DNA from: Oscillospiraceae bacterium
Lineage (GTDB): Bacteria > Bacillota > Clostridia > Oscillospirales > Acutalibacteraceae
Reading direction: 5' to 3'
Assembly: GCA_015065425.1 (NCBI GenBank)
Contig: SVQH01000004.1
Span: forward strand, 1 to 64,000
DNA: 64,000 nucleotides
Shown here piece by piece: positions 34,137-42,709 of this stretch (positions within the stretch are counted from its first letter, which is position 1; each line of letters starts with the position of its first letter). Below the pieces are notes generated by a model. The model saw only the letters and a program-made list of their open reading frames with translations, was not told the DNA's origin and ran no database searches. The translations under genes and the position numbers were made by a program.

Positions 34137-35321
34137 TTATTTTGTAAATGAGAAAATAGAAGCTATTTTATGAAGCACTGTGAGGAATTGGTCTATTATT
34201 TTATAGAACACATATTCAAAGGTACTGAGAGCTCCGTCGCATTCGGGAATCTTTGAGCCTTCTGTGAGGGCGAAATCGTACATACGGAGTGCTTCGTACT
34301 CATAAGTTGTAAGGTCGTTTTCATCAAGAGTGATAAGACCTACACCTCTGTTGATGTCGTTACCGTAGGAATTACAGCCGACAGTGGGGACGGTTGTGAT
34401 GTCAATGCCTTCATAATTTGTTATAAAGTCATTTACGTGGTCGTGGCCGTAGAAGGTTGCCATAACGTCACCTGTTTCAAGCCATGCATCCATCTGACCG
34501 CCGTTGATGTGAGAAGGACAGGGAGGCTCGAAGATAAAGCCTTCGTATGCACCAAAATTCGGAACGGGAAGATAATTATTGTCATTGTAATAAAAATCGG
34601 GAATACTGAAGGGAACCTTAATCATGCCAACAGCATCATAAACCTCGGGAACGATGATGTGCTGGAAGCTGATTGCGGGAACTACCTCACCGCCGTTTAA
34701 TACCTTGAGAGCTGCTGCGGTGTCCTTATACCAGTTGATCTGATCTTCCCTTACATAGTCATATCCGCCTGCTTCTGCTGTGGATGTGCCTGAATCAACA
34801 AACCAGAGGTTGAAAGCAATGTCGAGTCCCTTTGAGGATAAAATGGGAAGATTGTGGTTACCGCATCCGTAAAGAGAAGGAACTGCATCATAAGCAAGGC
34901 ATCCGGGATATTTCTGATATTCTCTGAGAAGAACTTCATTTGTAACGCCCTGCTCCTGGTCGTGGTTACCGAAAACAAGCGTAAAGGGGATTTCTCTTTC
35001 AACGCAGGGAGTAACGATAGCTTCAATAGCCTTTGCCTGATTTTCATATCCGTTTGCAACCGTATTGTCTCCGAGGAAAACAACAAGGTCGGGATTATGT
35101 GCATCAAGAGCCTCTCTCATAAGCTGAGCTGTTGTCTCCTCAAGAGTTTCGTCATCCTGAGAATCGGCAAACATCATGATTTTGAATTTACCGTCTTCGT
35201 TGAATTTCAGCATTGAGTCTCCGCTGAGGGTATTTTCTTCTGCTGCGGCACAAAGAACAAATGCACTTGAAAGCATAAGCACTGCTAACATCACAGCAAA
35301 AGCCTTTTTGAAAAATTTCAT
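34137..35321 (-). CDS. Secreted calcineurin-like metallophosphoesterase
   Basis: The 394-residue protein has a clear Sec signal peptide (about residues 1-26, ending in an AAA-type cleavage region). The two-metal phosphoesterase motifs then appear in order: FADSQDD, VVFLGDN, VFGNHDQE, FQHIIVPE and YGHDHVND. It resembles Dcr2-like/purple acid phosphatase-type enzymes acting on phosphate esters outside the cell. The C-terminal 30 residues (FKYVFYKIIDQF-like, ending FSFTK) are amphipathic and may hold it at the surface. Promoter 35356-35384 and its own terminator show it is a single-gene unit. Confidence 0.88.
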   Translation of the reverse strand: MKFFKKAFAVMLAVLMLSSAFVLCAAAEENTLSGDSMLKFNEDGKFKIMMFADSQDDETLEETTAQLMREALDAHNPDLVVFLGDNTVANGYENQAKAIEAIVTPCVEREIPFTLVFGNHDQEQGVTNEVLLREYQKYPGCLAYDAVPSLYGCGNHNLPILSSKGLDIAFNLWFVDSGTSTAEAGGYDYVREDQINWYKDTAAALKVLNGGEVVPAISFQHIIVPEVYDAVGMIKVPFSIPDFYYNDNNYLPVPNFGAYEGFIFEPPCPSHINGGQMDAWLETGDVMATFYGHDHVNDFITNYEGIDITTVPTVGCNSYGNDINRGVGLITLDENDLTTYEYEALRMYDFALTEGSKIPECDGALSTFEYVFYKIIDQFLTVLHKIASIFSFTK

Positions 35322-35355
35322 AACTTAACCACCTTTTTCTGAAAAATTTAACCAT

Positions 35356-35384
35356 ATTATATCAGACTGTTTCATTTTTTTCAA
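35356..35384 (-). promoter_or_regulatory. Promoter of the metallophosphoesterase gene
   Basis: TTGAAA (35379-35384), 17 bases, TATAAT (35356-35361) on the minus strand. Confidence 0.72.
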
Positions 35385-35653
35385 GAAGATATATTGATCG
35401 CAACATAAAATATTGGGAGATAAAATACTTTGCTGTCTGTTGGAGATATACCGGGAATATGCTGACAGAAGCAATCTTAGGCTATTTGTTCCGTTATGAG
35501 GTTACGGGATGCATTGGACATCGTCCCGTACAGAACAATAAGCTAAACTCTCATATAAATCATGGTTTGTAAACAGTTTTTAAATAAATTGTAAATTACC
35601 GACAAATTGTCGGAGTTTGTCGGTGATACAATAATTCGCCGTCAGAATGTGTG

Positions 35654-35683
35654 TTGACACCTTCGGGCGATTCGGGGTAGAAT
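35654..35683 (+). promoter_or_regulatory. Promoter of the AMP-dependent ligase gene
   Basis: TTGACA (35654-35659), 18 bases, TAGAAT (35678-35683), 49 bases before the ATG. Confidence 0.65.
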
Positions 35684-35732
35684 GGACGTGCTTTCAAAAA
35701 ACTTTGGATAACAATTTTCGGAGGAGATACCA

Positions 35733-37442
35733 ATGGCTAAATTACCCATATTCACTATGGATGAGATATTACCTGATTACGGGAACATGAATCTTTATGA
35801 GTTCCTTCTCGCTTGTATTGCACCTCATAAGGAAGACTACCCCATGTTCCAGTTCAAACTCACAGACCATAACAGAAGTGAATTCTTTGAGGATGTTGAA
35901 GCAATGGCAGTTTACTTCAAGGAAGAGCTCGGCATGAAACCGGGAGATGCTTATTCTCTTTTCATTCCCAACTCCATTGAAGAGGTTGTTTGCCTTTACG
36001 CTCTCAATAAAATAGGCTGTATTGCAAACCTTATTCATCCCCTGTTCCCGCCCGAAGCTATGAAGGCTTCTGTTGAATATACAAAGTCAAAGGGTGTGCT
36101 TCTTTATGAGATGTTCCTTCATCAGCACGCAGCAACTCTTAAGACTATAGAAAATCTTGACATCATTATCACAAGCCCCGTTTTATATGCTGCTCCCGTG
36201 GCAAAGAAATATTATATCCGTCCAGATGAAAAGTTTATGGCTATCGCAGCTGCTCACGGACTTAATGTAAAATTCTTCGGTGATATTCTTAAGAAATATC
36301 AGGGACAGAAAACTGAAGGTCTTTACAGAAGCGGTGACCTTGTAGCTGTTTACATGAACGGCGGCGGTACAACAGGTGTCAGCAGATACATAATGCTCTC
36401 CTCCACAGCTCTTAACGCAGTTACAAAGAATTCTCTCGGTGCTGCAACTCCCAGCGACAAAAAGCCCGGATATTACTGCAAGATTCTGGCTCTCCCCTTC
36501 TTCCATGCTTACGGACTTTGCGGCGGACTTCTCACCACAATGGTATCAGGCTGGAAATCCGTTCCCATGGCTCGTTTTGAAGCAGATGAATACATCACCA
36601 TTCTCAAAGCAAACAAGTGCTATGAGGTAATCGGTGTTCCCAATATGTTCAGAAAGCTTCTTGACCATCCCGATTTTGAAGGCGAACACCTTTCACACCT
36701 TCGTTATGCTTTTGCAGGCGGAGACTATGTTCCGATAGATTTCCTGAAGCGTTTCAATGATATCATGGCAAAATGGGGAGCAGAAGCTACTCTTATGCCG
36801 GGTTACGGACTTACAGAATGCGGTGCAGTTGACTGTATCAATATGCCTTGGCTTACAAAGCCCGGTACAGTCGGCAAGTACCTTAAGACCATCCGTGCAG
36901 CCATATTTGACGAAGAACAGAACGAGCTTCCTCTCGGTACCGTTGGCGAAATCGGATTTACAGGCAACACCCTCATGAAGGGTTATCTCATGCCCGACGG
37001 CAGACTCGGTGAAGGACTTTACACCGATAAGAACGGCAAGCAGTGGGTACTTACAGGCGACCTCGGCAAAATGGACGAGGATGGCTATATCACCTTCGTA
37101 GCAAGAAAGAAGAGAGTTATTATTATTTCAGGCTACAACGTATTCCCGGCAGACATTGAAAACCTTCTTGAACCCCTCCCCTTCCTCACAGAATGCTGTG
37201 CAGTTCAGGGTTATGACGAGGAAAAGAAGCCCATTGTCCGCCTTTACATAGTTCTCTCCCCCGAAGCTGACGAAGCAAAGCTCGACGAATACAAGAAGAC
37301 CATCACAGAAATGTGCTCAACTCTTGACCAATTCTCGGTTCCCAGAGACATCAGAGTAATTGATGCACTTCCCAGAACAAGACTTGAAAAGGTCGACTTC
37401 TTAAAGCTTACGGAACAGAGAACAGAAGATTCCAAGACCTGA
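35733..37442 (+). CDS. AMP-forming acyl-CoA synthetase / class I adenylate ligase
   Basis: This family activates carboxylic acids as acyl-AMP and passes them to CoA or a carrier. The 569-residue protein has the AMP-binding loop YMNGGGTTGVSR, the PGYGLTECG motif, the LTGDLGKMDEDGYI segment with the ribose-binding Asp, and the hinge and C-terminal lysine region RKKRVIIISGYNVFP. The substrate chain length cannot be read. It stands alone with its own promoter and terminator. No polyketide or peptide synthetase gene is nearby, so a fatty-acid or aromatic-acid activating role is more likely. Confidence 0.9.
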   Translation: MAKLPIFTMDEILPDYGNMNLYEFLLACIAPHKEDYPMFQFKLTDHNRSEFFEDVEAMAVYFKEELGMKPGDAYSLFIPNSIEEVVCLYALNKIGCIANLIHPLFPPEAMKASVEYTKSKGVLLYEMFLHQHAATLKTIENLDIIITSPVLYAAPVAKKYYIRPDEKFMAIAAAHGLNVKFFGDILKKYQGQKTEGLYRSGDLVAVYMNGGGTTGVSRYIMLSSTALNAVTKNSLGAATPSDKKPGYYCKILALPFFHAYGLCGGLLTTMVSGWKSVPMARFEADEYITILKANKCYEVIGVPNMFRKLLDHPDFEGEHLSHLRYAFAGGDYVPIDFLKRFNDIMAKWGAEATLMPGYGLTECGAVDCINMPWLTKPGTVGKYLKTIRAAIFDEEQNELPLGTVGEIGFTGNTLMKGYLMPDGRLGEGLYTDKNGKQWVLTGDLGKMDEDGYITFVARKKRVIIISGYNVFPADIENLLEPLPFLTECCAVQGYDEEKKPIVRLYIVLSPEADEAKLDEYKKTITEMCSTLDQFSVPRDIRVIDALPRTRLEKVDFLKLTEQRTEDSKT

Positions 37443-37456
37443 TAAGAATAATCACA

Positions 37457-37489
37457 AAGCTGTAACAGATACCTGTTGCAGCTTTTTTT
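37457..37489 (+). terminator. Terminator after the ligase gene
   Basis: AAGCTGTAACAG pairs with CTGTTGCAGCTT (one mismatch), then a run of T. Confidence 0.85.
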
Positions 37490-37505
37490 CACTCGAAACA
37501 GTGGA

Positions 37506-37577
37506 ATCATAATTTATACTTTAATTTGTAGGGTACGACGTCCACGGCGAAACGGAACGATTAAATATGATTTTGCG
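37506..37577 (+). repeat. Degenerate copy of the AATCATAATTTA element
   Basis: The left end AATCATAATTTAT and right end TAAATATGATTTTG are imperfect inverted repeats. The interior GTAGGGTACGACGTCC resembles GTAGAGGATGTCGTCC at about 50361. Confidence 0.6.
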
Positions 37578-37614
37578 GCGATTATTTTTTATCAGATATG
37601 ATTTAGTCATTTAC

Positions 37615-37659
37615 GATTGACTAATTTATGATTAACTAATTTGTACTTGACTAAGTCAT
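37615..37659 (+). repeat. Three 15-bp tandem repeats upstream of aspartokinase
   Basis: GATTGACTAATTTAT, GATTAACTAATTTGT and the more divergent ACTTGACTAAGTCAT follow each other without gaps, about 75 bases before the promoter. Confidence 0.7.
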
Positions 37660-37732
37660 AGTGGTATGGATATATTCTCAGTAAAATATAGGTAAAAATT
37701 TGCTCAGAACTTTGATTTTATAAATTTAACTA

Positions 37733-37761
37733 TTGCAAAATATGCTGTTATTTAATATAAT
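37733..37761 (+). promoter_or_regulatory. Promoter of the aspartokinase-dut unit
   Basis: TTGCAA (37733-37738), 17 bases, TATAAT (37756-37761), 43 bases before the ATG. Confidence 0.68.
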
Positions 37762-37804
37762 ATAGTATTGAAAAATTAACAATGTTTATGTGGGGTGCAT
37801 TTTT

Positions 37805-39118
37805 ATGCTTAAAGTTGTAAAATTCGGCGGTTCTTCTCTTGCTGATGCAAATCAGTTCCGTAAGGTTGCCGAAATCATCAAGAGCGATGACAACAGACGT
37901 TATGTTGTTGCTTCTGCTCCCGGAAAGAGAGATACACACGATGTCAAGGTCACAGACCTTCTTCTTCAGTGCTTCAGACTTGTAAGAGACAAGAAGAGCA
38001 TCGACGAAACATTTGACAGAATTACAGAGAGATATAACGGCATTATAAGAGATCTCGGCATTGATTTCTCCCTTGAAGAAGACCTTAAGGGTATCAAAGT
38101 CGCAATTCTTCACCATGCAAGTCAGGATTACATTGCAAGTCGCGGCGAATATCTCAACTCAAAAATACTTGCAAATTTCTTAGGCTTCCCCTTCATTGAT
38201 GCAGAGGAAGGAATTTTCTTTGATGAAAAGGGTGTTCTTGACCTTGAAAAAACCGACAAGGAGCTTGGAAGACTTCTCTCATATCATGAGTATGCAGTCG
38301 TGCCCGGTTTCTACGGTGCAACACCCAGCGGTATGATAAAGACCTTCTCAAGAGGCGGTTCCGATATCACAGGTTCAATAGTTGCCCGTGCCGCAAACGC
38401 AGACATATATGAAAACTGGACGGACGTTTCGGGTATGCTTATGGCTGACCCCAGATGTATTGAAAATCCCAAGCCTATTCCCGAAATTACATACAGAGAG
38501 CTCAGAGAGCTTTCATACATGGGTGCTACCGTTTTACATGACGAGGCAATTTTCCCCGTAAGAAACGCAAGAATACCCATAAACATCAGAAACACAAACT
38601 GCCCCGAGGCTCCCGGTACAATGATAGTGCATAAGGCTTCCAGCAACAATGTTGCAACGGTCATCACGGGTATTGCAGGCAAAAAGGGCATTACAGCCAT
38701 TCATGTTGAAAAGGACATGATGAATTCAGAGCTCGGATTCGGAAGAAAGGTTCTTGAGGTTCTTGAAAATCACGGTGTTTCATTTGAGCACCTTCCTTCA
38801 GGTATTGACACCATGAGCGTTCTTGTTTCAAACGATTCTCTCGGTTCACACAAGGGCTCAATTACTGCTGATATCGTAAAGAAGGTAAATCCCGACTCCA
38901 TTACCCTTGTTGAAGGACTTTGCCTTGTCGCAGTTGTAGGACGAGGTATGGTAAATACCGAGGGCACAGCCGCAAGAATTTTCACTGCCCTTGCAAATGC
39001 AAAGGTCAACATAAGAATGATTGACCAGGGTTCAAGTGAAATAAATATTATCATAGCCGTTGACGACAAGGACTATCAGAAGACCCTTCAGGCTATATAT
39101 GACGAATTTGTAAAATAA
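37805..39118 (+). CDS. lysC: Aspartate kinase
   Basis: This enzyme phosphorylates aspartate, the first step to lysine, threonine, methionine and diaminopimelate. The 437-residue monofunctional enzyme begins VVKFGGSSLAD. It has the kinase motifs FSRGGSDITGS and YENWTDVSGM, and two C-terminal ACT regulatory domains (from about residue 300; EINIIIAVDD near the end). Feedback inhibition by an aspartate-family amino acid is therefore likely. ATG 37805 is preferred to the GTG at 37790, which is part of the GGGGTG stretch upstream. dut follows after 9 bases. Confidence 0.94.
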   Translation: MLKVVKFGGSSLADANQFRKVAEIIKSDDNRRYVVASAPGKRDTHDVKVTDLLLQCFRLVRDKKSIDETFDRITERYNGIIRDLGIDFSLEEDLKGIKVAILHHASQDYIASRGEYLNSKILANFLGFPFIDAEEGIFFDEKGVLDLEKTDKELGRLLSYHEYAVVPGFYGATPSGMIKTFSRGGSDITGSIVARAANADIYENWTDVSGMLMADPRCIENPKPIPEITYRELRELSYMGATVLHDEAIFPVRNARIPINIRNTNCPEAPGTMIVHKASSNNVATVITGIAGKKGITAIHVEKDMMNSELGFGRKVLEVLENHGVSFEHLPSGIDTMSVLVSNDSLGSHKGSITADIVKKVNPDSITLVEGLCLVAVVGRGMVNTEGTAARIFTALANAKVNIRMIDQGSSEINIIIAVDDKDYQKTLQAIYDEFVK

Positions 39119-39127
39119 GGTATAAAT

Positions 39128-39571
39128 ATGAGCGTAGAAGTCAGAATAAAGAAATTGAACGAAAAGGCAACCGTACCCACATACGGTTCTCCTTTCAGTG
39201 CAGGTGCTGACCTTTATGCATCTGAAGAAGCTCCCGTGAAAATAGAACCCGGAAAGACCGTTCTTATACACACGGGGCTTTCTTTTGAAATCCCTGAAGG
39301 CTATGCAGGGCTTATATATGCACGAAGCGGACTTGCAACGAAAAAGGGACTGGCACCTGCCAACAAGGTAGGCGTTATAGATTCCGATTACAGAGGAGAG
39401 GTTATGGTATCTCTTTACAATCAGTCGGGAGAAACACAAACGGTAGAGCCCGGGGAAAGACTCGCCCAGATGGTAATAACACCGTTTCTCAAAGCAGATT
39501 TTATATGCTCAGAGGAGCTGTCAGATACCGTAAGAGGTTCGGGCGGTTTCGGTTCAACAGGAACAAAGTAA
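39128..39571 (+). CDS. dut: dUTP diphosphatase
   Basis: dUTPase hydrolyses dUTP to dUMP, which keeps uracil out of DNA and supplies dTMP synthesis. The 147-residue trimeric-type enzyme has all five motifs: SAGADLYA, YARSGLA, NKVGVIDSDYRGEV with catalytic Asp, GERLAQMVI, and RGSGGFGSTG at the C-terminus. It is encoded directly after the aspartokinase gene. Unlike the dCTP-deaminase-like protein at 29612, its catalytic residues are intact. Confidence 0.97.
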   Translation: MSVEVRIKKLNEKATVPTYGSPFSAGADLYASEEAPVKIEPGKTVLIHTGLSFEIPEGYAGLIYARSGLATKKGLAPANKVGVIDSDYRGEVMVSLYNQSGETQTVEPGERLAQMVITPFLKADFICSEELSDTVRGSGGFGSTGTK

Positions 39572-39719
39572 TTCACTCAACGATTTCACCTCCGTTTTTT
39601 CCACGGGGGTGAATAATGCTTTTGCAACTGTAAACATTTAATTGGCGGACGGAAGCATCACGTTTTTTCTGCCTGTGCTGTTTTACAATTATTCATAATT
39701 ATACAAATGAAATCAGGCG

Positions 39720-40973
39720 ATGAAGATGGAAAATCAACTTATTTCCGATAAAAAGAACACTACGGTAAAAACACTCAGTTTTCTGTGTCCTCTTATATAT
39801 TTTGCAAGTTACATGACAAGAAAAAATTATTCCATTGTCATGGCAGACATTATACTTACGGAAAACATCAGCAATGCCGATGCTTCACTGGCGGCAACGC
39901 TGTCACTTATATCCTACGGTGCGGGACAGATAATAAGCGGTATTTTAGGCGACAAATTCAAGCCGCAGCACATTATACTTACGGGGCTTTCACTTACTAC
40001 TCTTATGAATTTATTTATGCCCCTTGCAGACGATTTTACCCTGAGAAGCATTATATGGTTTATAAACGGCTTCGCTCAGTCTATGCTCTGGCCTCCCCTT
40101 GTAAGAATTATGGCGGCAACCATGGACCACAGCACATACAACAAGGTATGCACCAATGTAAACATTGCGGGAATTTCGGGCACCATTATACTTTATCTCA
40201 CTTCATCTGCAATATGGATTAAATATTTCAACTGGAAATATGTTTTCTTCTCTTCTGCCGTTGTCAGCGGAATAATTGCCGTAATATGGGTTATTGGCTT
40301 CAGAAAAGCCACAGCGGGACAAAAACTATTTGAAAAAGAAGACAAAGGTAAAAGTGCGGATAAAAAAGAAAGCACTCTCAGCGTAAAAAAGCTTCTTATG
40401 TCCGGTTTTATATTCATTGCAGTTGCAATAATCGCACAGGGTGCACTTCGTGACGGTATCACTGACTGGGTTCCCACTTTTATAATAAACACCTTCTCAC
40501 TTGAAAGCTCAAGTGCCATACTGAAAAGCGTGCTCATTCCCGTATTCGGGGTTATAAGCATAAAGCTTGTCGGTGTCATTAACGGAAAATTCGTAAAAGA
40601 CGAGGTAAAAGCCGGTACTGTAACCTTCGGCATCGGTTTTATCGGCTGTCTGCTGCTTCTTTTAATATACAGGGAAAATCAGTATGTCACCCTTTTCCTT
40701 GCCGCCGTCATTACGGGTTTTATGCACGGAGTAAACTATTTCCTTATATGCATTGTTCCTGCAAGATTTGAAAAATATAACGCCGTTTCCACCATGTCGG
40801 GTATAATAAATTCCCTTACTTATGTGGGCTCTGCGGCGGCTACTTACGGATTTGGTGCAATAAGTGACAATTTCGGCTGGAACACCGTTCTTATTTCATG
40901 GGTAATTGTAGCGGCTGTCGGAACGGTGTGCTGTTTTATTGCAGTAAAGCCATGGAAGAAGTTTGTAAACTGA
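39720..40973 (+). CDS. MFS transporter of the organophosphate:phosphate antiporter type
   Basis: This is a 417-residue protein with about twelve membrane helices. The N-terminal part has YMTRKNYSIVMADI followed by SYGAGQIISGILGDKF, a pattern shared with GlpT/UhpT-type sugar-phosphate and glycerol-phosphate transporters, though no substrate residue set can be confirmed. A long charged loop lies between helices 6 and 7. The stop overlaps the start of the next gene (TGATG). The operon also encodes a ROK kinase and a GmhA-like isomerase, so a sugar or sugar phosphate is the likely cargo. Confidence 0.83.
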   Translation: MKMENQLISDKKNTTVKTLSFLCPLIYFASYMTRKNYSIVMADIILTENISNADASLAATLSLISYGAGQIISGILGDKFKPQHIILTGLSLTTLMNLFMPLADDFTLRSIIWFINGFAQSMLWPPLVRIMAATMDHSTYNKVCTNVNIAGISGTIILYLTSSAIWIKYFNWKYVFFSSAVVSGIIAVIWVIGFRKATAGQKLFEKEDKGKSADKKESTLSVKKLLMSGFIFIAVAIIAQGALRDGITDWVPTFIINTFSLESSSAILKSVLIPVFGVISIKLVGVINGKFVKDEVKAGTVTFGIGFIGCLLLLLIYRENQYVTLFLAAVITGFMHGVNYFLICIVPARFEKYNAVSTMSGIINSLTYVGSAAATYGFGAISDNFGWNTVLISWVIVAAVGTVCCFIAVKPWKKFVN

Positions 40974-41713
40974 TGAAAGAAAATTTTGTACTGCATCCCA
41001 ATCTTCCCGACGGAAAAGTAACACTTGCAGCCGTGGGAGACTATCCCGATATTGTCCGTGCCCTTCACGAAGAAAATATAAGAACGTTTTCCTTCAGAAA
41101 TCCCCTTCTCCCCGAAGAGGTCTCATCACATCAGGACATGCTTTTATGTCATGTAGGAGACAGTCACATTTTCTGTGACCCTTCTCAGGATAAAAGCATA
41201 CTCCGAAAAGAGGGCTTTTCCGTGTATACGGGTGAAAATATCGGAAGCACATATCCCCATGATGTAAAGCTCAATGCGGCTGTGGGGAACAGAATATATA
41301 TTTACAATCCTGCAACAATAGACGGATATCTCAATGACGAGCTGCTTCTTTCGGGATATCTCGGTTTTCAGACAAAGCAGGGCTACACAAAATGCTCCGT
41401 CTGTTTCGTAACGGAAACAGCTGTTATCACAGAGGATGCTTCAATAGCAGCTGCTCTTAAAAACACTGACTTCGATGTGCTTATGATATCGAAGGGAGAC
41501 ATATATCTTTCCGAAAAACACTACGGCTTTTTCGGCGGAAGTACGGGAAAAATTAACAAAGATATACTTGCAGTGACGGGAGAACTGAAATATCACAGAG
41601 ACGGTGAAAAAATCCGTGATTTCTGTGAGAAACACGGAGTAACAATAAAAGAACTGCAAAAGGGCAGAATAACAGACATCGGCTCAATATTGCCGCTGAA
41701 ACAAAAATCATGA
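40973..41713 (+). CDS. DUF6873-like protein, possible guanidino-modifying-enzyme fold
   Basis: This 246-residue cytoplasmic protein starts at ATG 40973, which overlaps the transporter stop. It contains HQDMLLCHVGDSHIFCDP near residue 70 and a C-terminal YGFFGGSTGKI segment. I recall this type as a Clostridial family with a proposed GME (amidinotransferase/deiminase) fold, but I cannot confirm that from sequence alone. The His-x-Asp region would fit. Its position between a sugar transporter and a ROK kinase gives no direct clue to substrate. Confidence 0.55.
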   Translation: MKENFVLHPNLPDGKVTLAAVGDYPDIVRALHEENIRTFSFRNPLLPEEVSSHQDMLLCHVGDSHIFCDPSQDKSILRKEGFSVYTGENIGSTYPHDVKLNAAVGNRIYIYNPATIDGYLNDELLLSGYLGFQTKQGYTKCSVCFVTETAVITEDASIAAALKNTDFDVLMISKGDIYLSEKHYGFFGGSTGKINKDILAVTGELKYHRDGEKIRDFCEKHGVTIKELQKGRITDIGSILPLKQKS

Positions 41714-41727
41714 ATCCGGAGGGTTAT

Positions 41728-42693
41728 ATGTTTACTTTAGGTTTTGATATAGGTGGTACAAAGTGTGCCGTGGTGCTTGGAAAGGGTGAAATGCCCGAAA
41801 ATCATGAAAAGCTTATTATTGATAAGCTTTCTTTTCCCACGGATGTAAAAAGAGGGTGGAAGGCTGTCATCGGGGAAATGCTTGATACAGCAGATGAAAT
41901 TCTTTCCCGAAACGGCATTTCCGACCCGAAAAATCAGCTTACGGGGATAGGTATAAGCTGCGGCGGCCCTCTTGACAGCAAAAAGGGCACAATAAATTGT
42001 CCTCCCAATCTTCCCGATTGGGACAATGTTCCTATATGTGAAATATTCCGTGAGCATTTCGGAATAAGACCAAATCTTCAGAATGATGCAAATGCCTGTG
42101 CTGTGGCTGAGTGGAAATTCGGCTCAGGCAAGAGCACAAGCAATATGATTTTCCTTACCTTCGGTACGGGTATGGGAGCAGGACTTATTCTTGACGGAAA
42201 GCTGTATTCGGGCACAAACGACATGGCGGGTGAGGTAGGTCATATAAGACTTGCTGAAGACGGTCCCGAAGGATACGGAAAAAAAGGCTCTTTTGAGGGC
42301 TTCTGCTCCGGCGGAGGTATTGCAAGACTTTCTGAAATTATGCTCTCTCAGGCAAAAGAAAAGGGAGAGGACAGCGTTCTTTTCAGAGAAGAAGAAATTT
42401 CCGCAAAAACTGTTGCCCTTGCTGCAAAAAGCGGGGACATACTTGCAAAAAAAATATACGAAACCTGTGCAAAAAAGCTCGGTATGGGACTTAGTATTCT
42501 CATTGACATATTAAACCCCGAAGCCATAGTTATCGGAAGCATATACTCCCGTGACAGGGAATTATTTGATGATATAATAAATGAAGTAATAAAAAATGAG
42601 ACTCTTTCCTATTCGTCAGAGGTCTGCAGAATACTGCCCGCAACACTGGGAAATTCCATCGGAGACTATGCGGCACTGGGACTTGCATTTTAA
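41728..42693 (+). CDS. ROK family sugar kinase lacking the usual zinc cysteines
   Basis: ROK kinases phosphorylate glucose, N-acetylmannosamine, fructose or related sugars. The 321 residues show the phosphate loop FDIGGTKCAV, LQNDANACAVAEW with catalytic Asp, TFGTGMGAGLI and AGEVGHIRL. After GHIRL the family normally has CxCGxxGCxE. Here it reads EGYGKKGSFE, so all three cysteines are missing while the Gly and Glu remain. ATG 41728 follows GGAGG. Substrate is unknown. The next gene encodes a phosphoheptose-isomerase-like protein. Confidence 0.86.
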   Translation: MFTLGFDIGGTKCAVVLGKGEMPENHEKLIIDKLSFPTDVKRGWKAVIGEMLDTADEILSRNGISDPKNQLTGIGISCGGPLDSKKGTINCPPNLPDWDNVPICEIFREHFGIRPNLQNDANACAVAEWKFGSGKSTSNMIFLTFGTGMGAGLILDGKLYSGTNDMAGEVGHIRLAEDGPEGYGKKGSFEGFCSGGGIARLSEIMLSQAKEKGEDSVLFREEEISAKTVALAAKSGDILAKKIYETCAKKLGMGLSILIDILNPEAIVIGSIYSRDRELFDDIINEVIKNETLSYSSEVCRILPATLGNSIGDYAALGLAF

Positions 42694-42709
42694 GGAGAAA
42701 TGAAATATT

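Larger units (their letters stand above)
35322..35732. other. Divergent intergenic region with an imperfect palindrome
   Basis: Promoters lie at both ends. Between them TTGTTC...GAACAA encloses TACGGGA...TCCCGTA (35475-35536), a repeat-like hairpin. ACCGACAA...TTGTCGGT (35599-35624) forms another 8-bp inverted repeat upstream of the ligase promoter and could be an operator. No gene is visible. Confidence 0.6.
37443..37804. other. Intergenic region before aspartokinase
   Basis: It holds the terminator above, a repeat element (37506-37577) whose arms are AATCATAATTTA and TAAATATGATT, a 15-bp tandem repeat (37615-37659) and the promoter of the aspartokinase gene. I see no lysine riboswitch fold. 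Confidence 0.6.

Noticed and set aside
37443..37804. Lysine riboswitch upstream of aspartokinase
   Set aside because: The leader is AT-rich with tandem repeats. None of the conserved lysine riboswitch core segments is visible, and the predicted start leaves only about 40 bases of leader.
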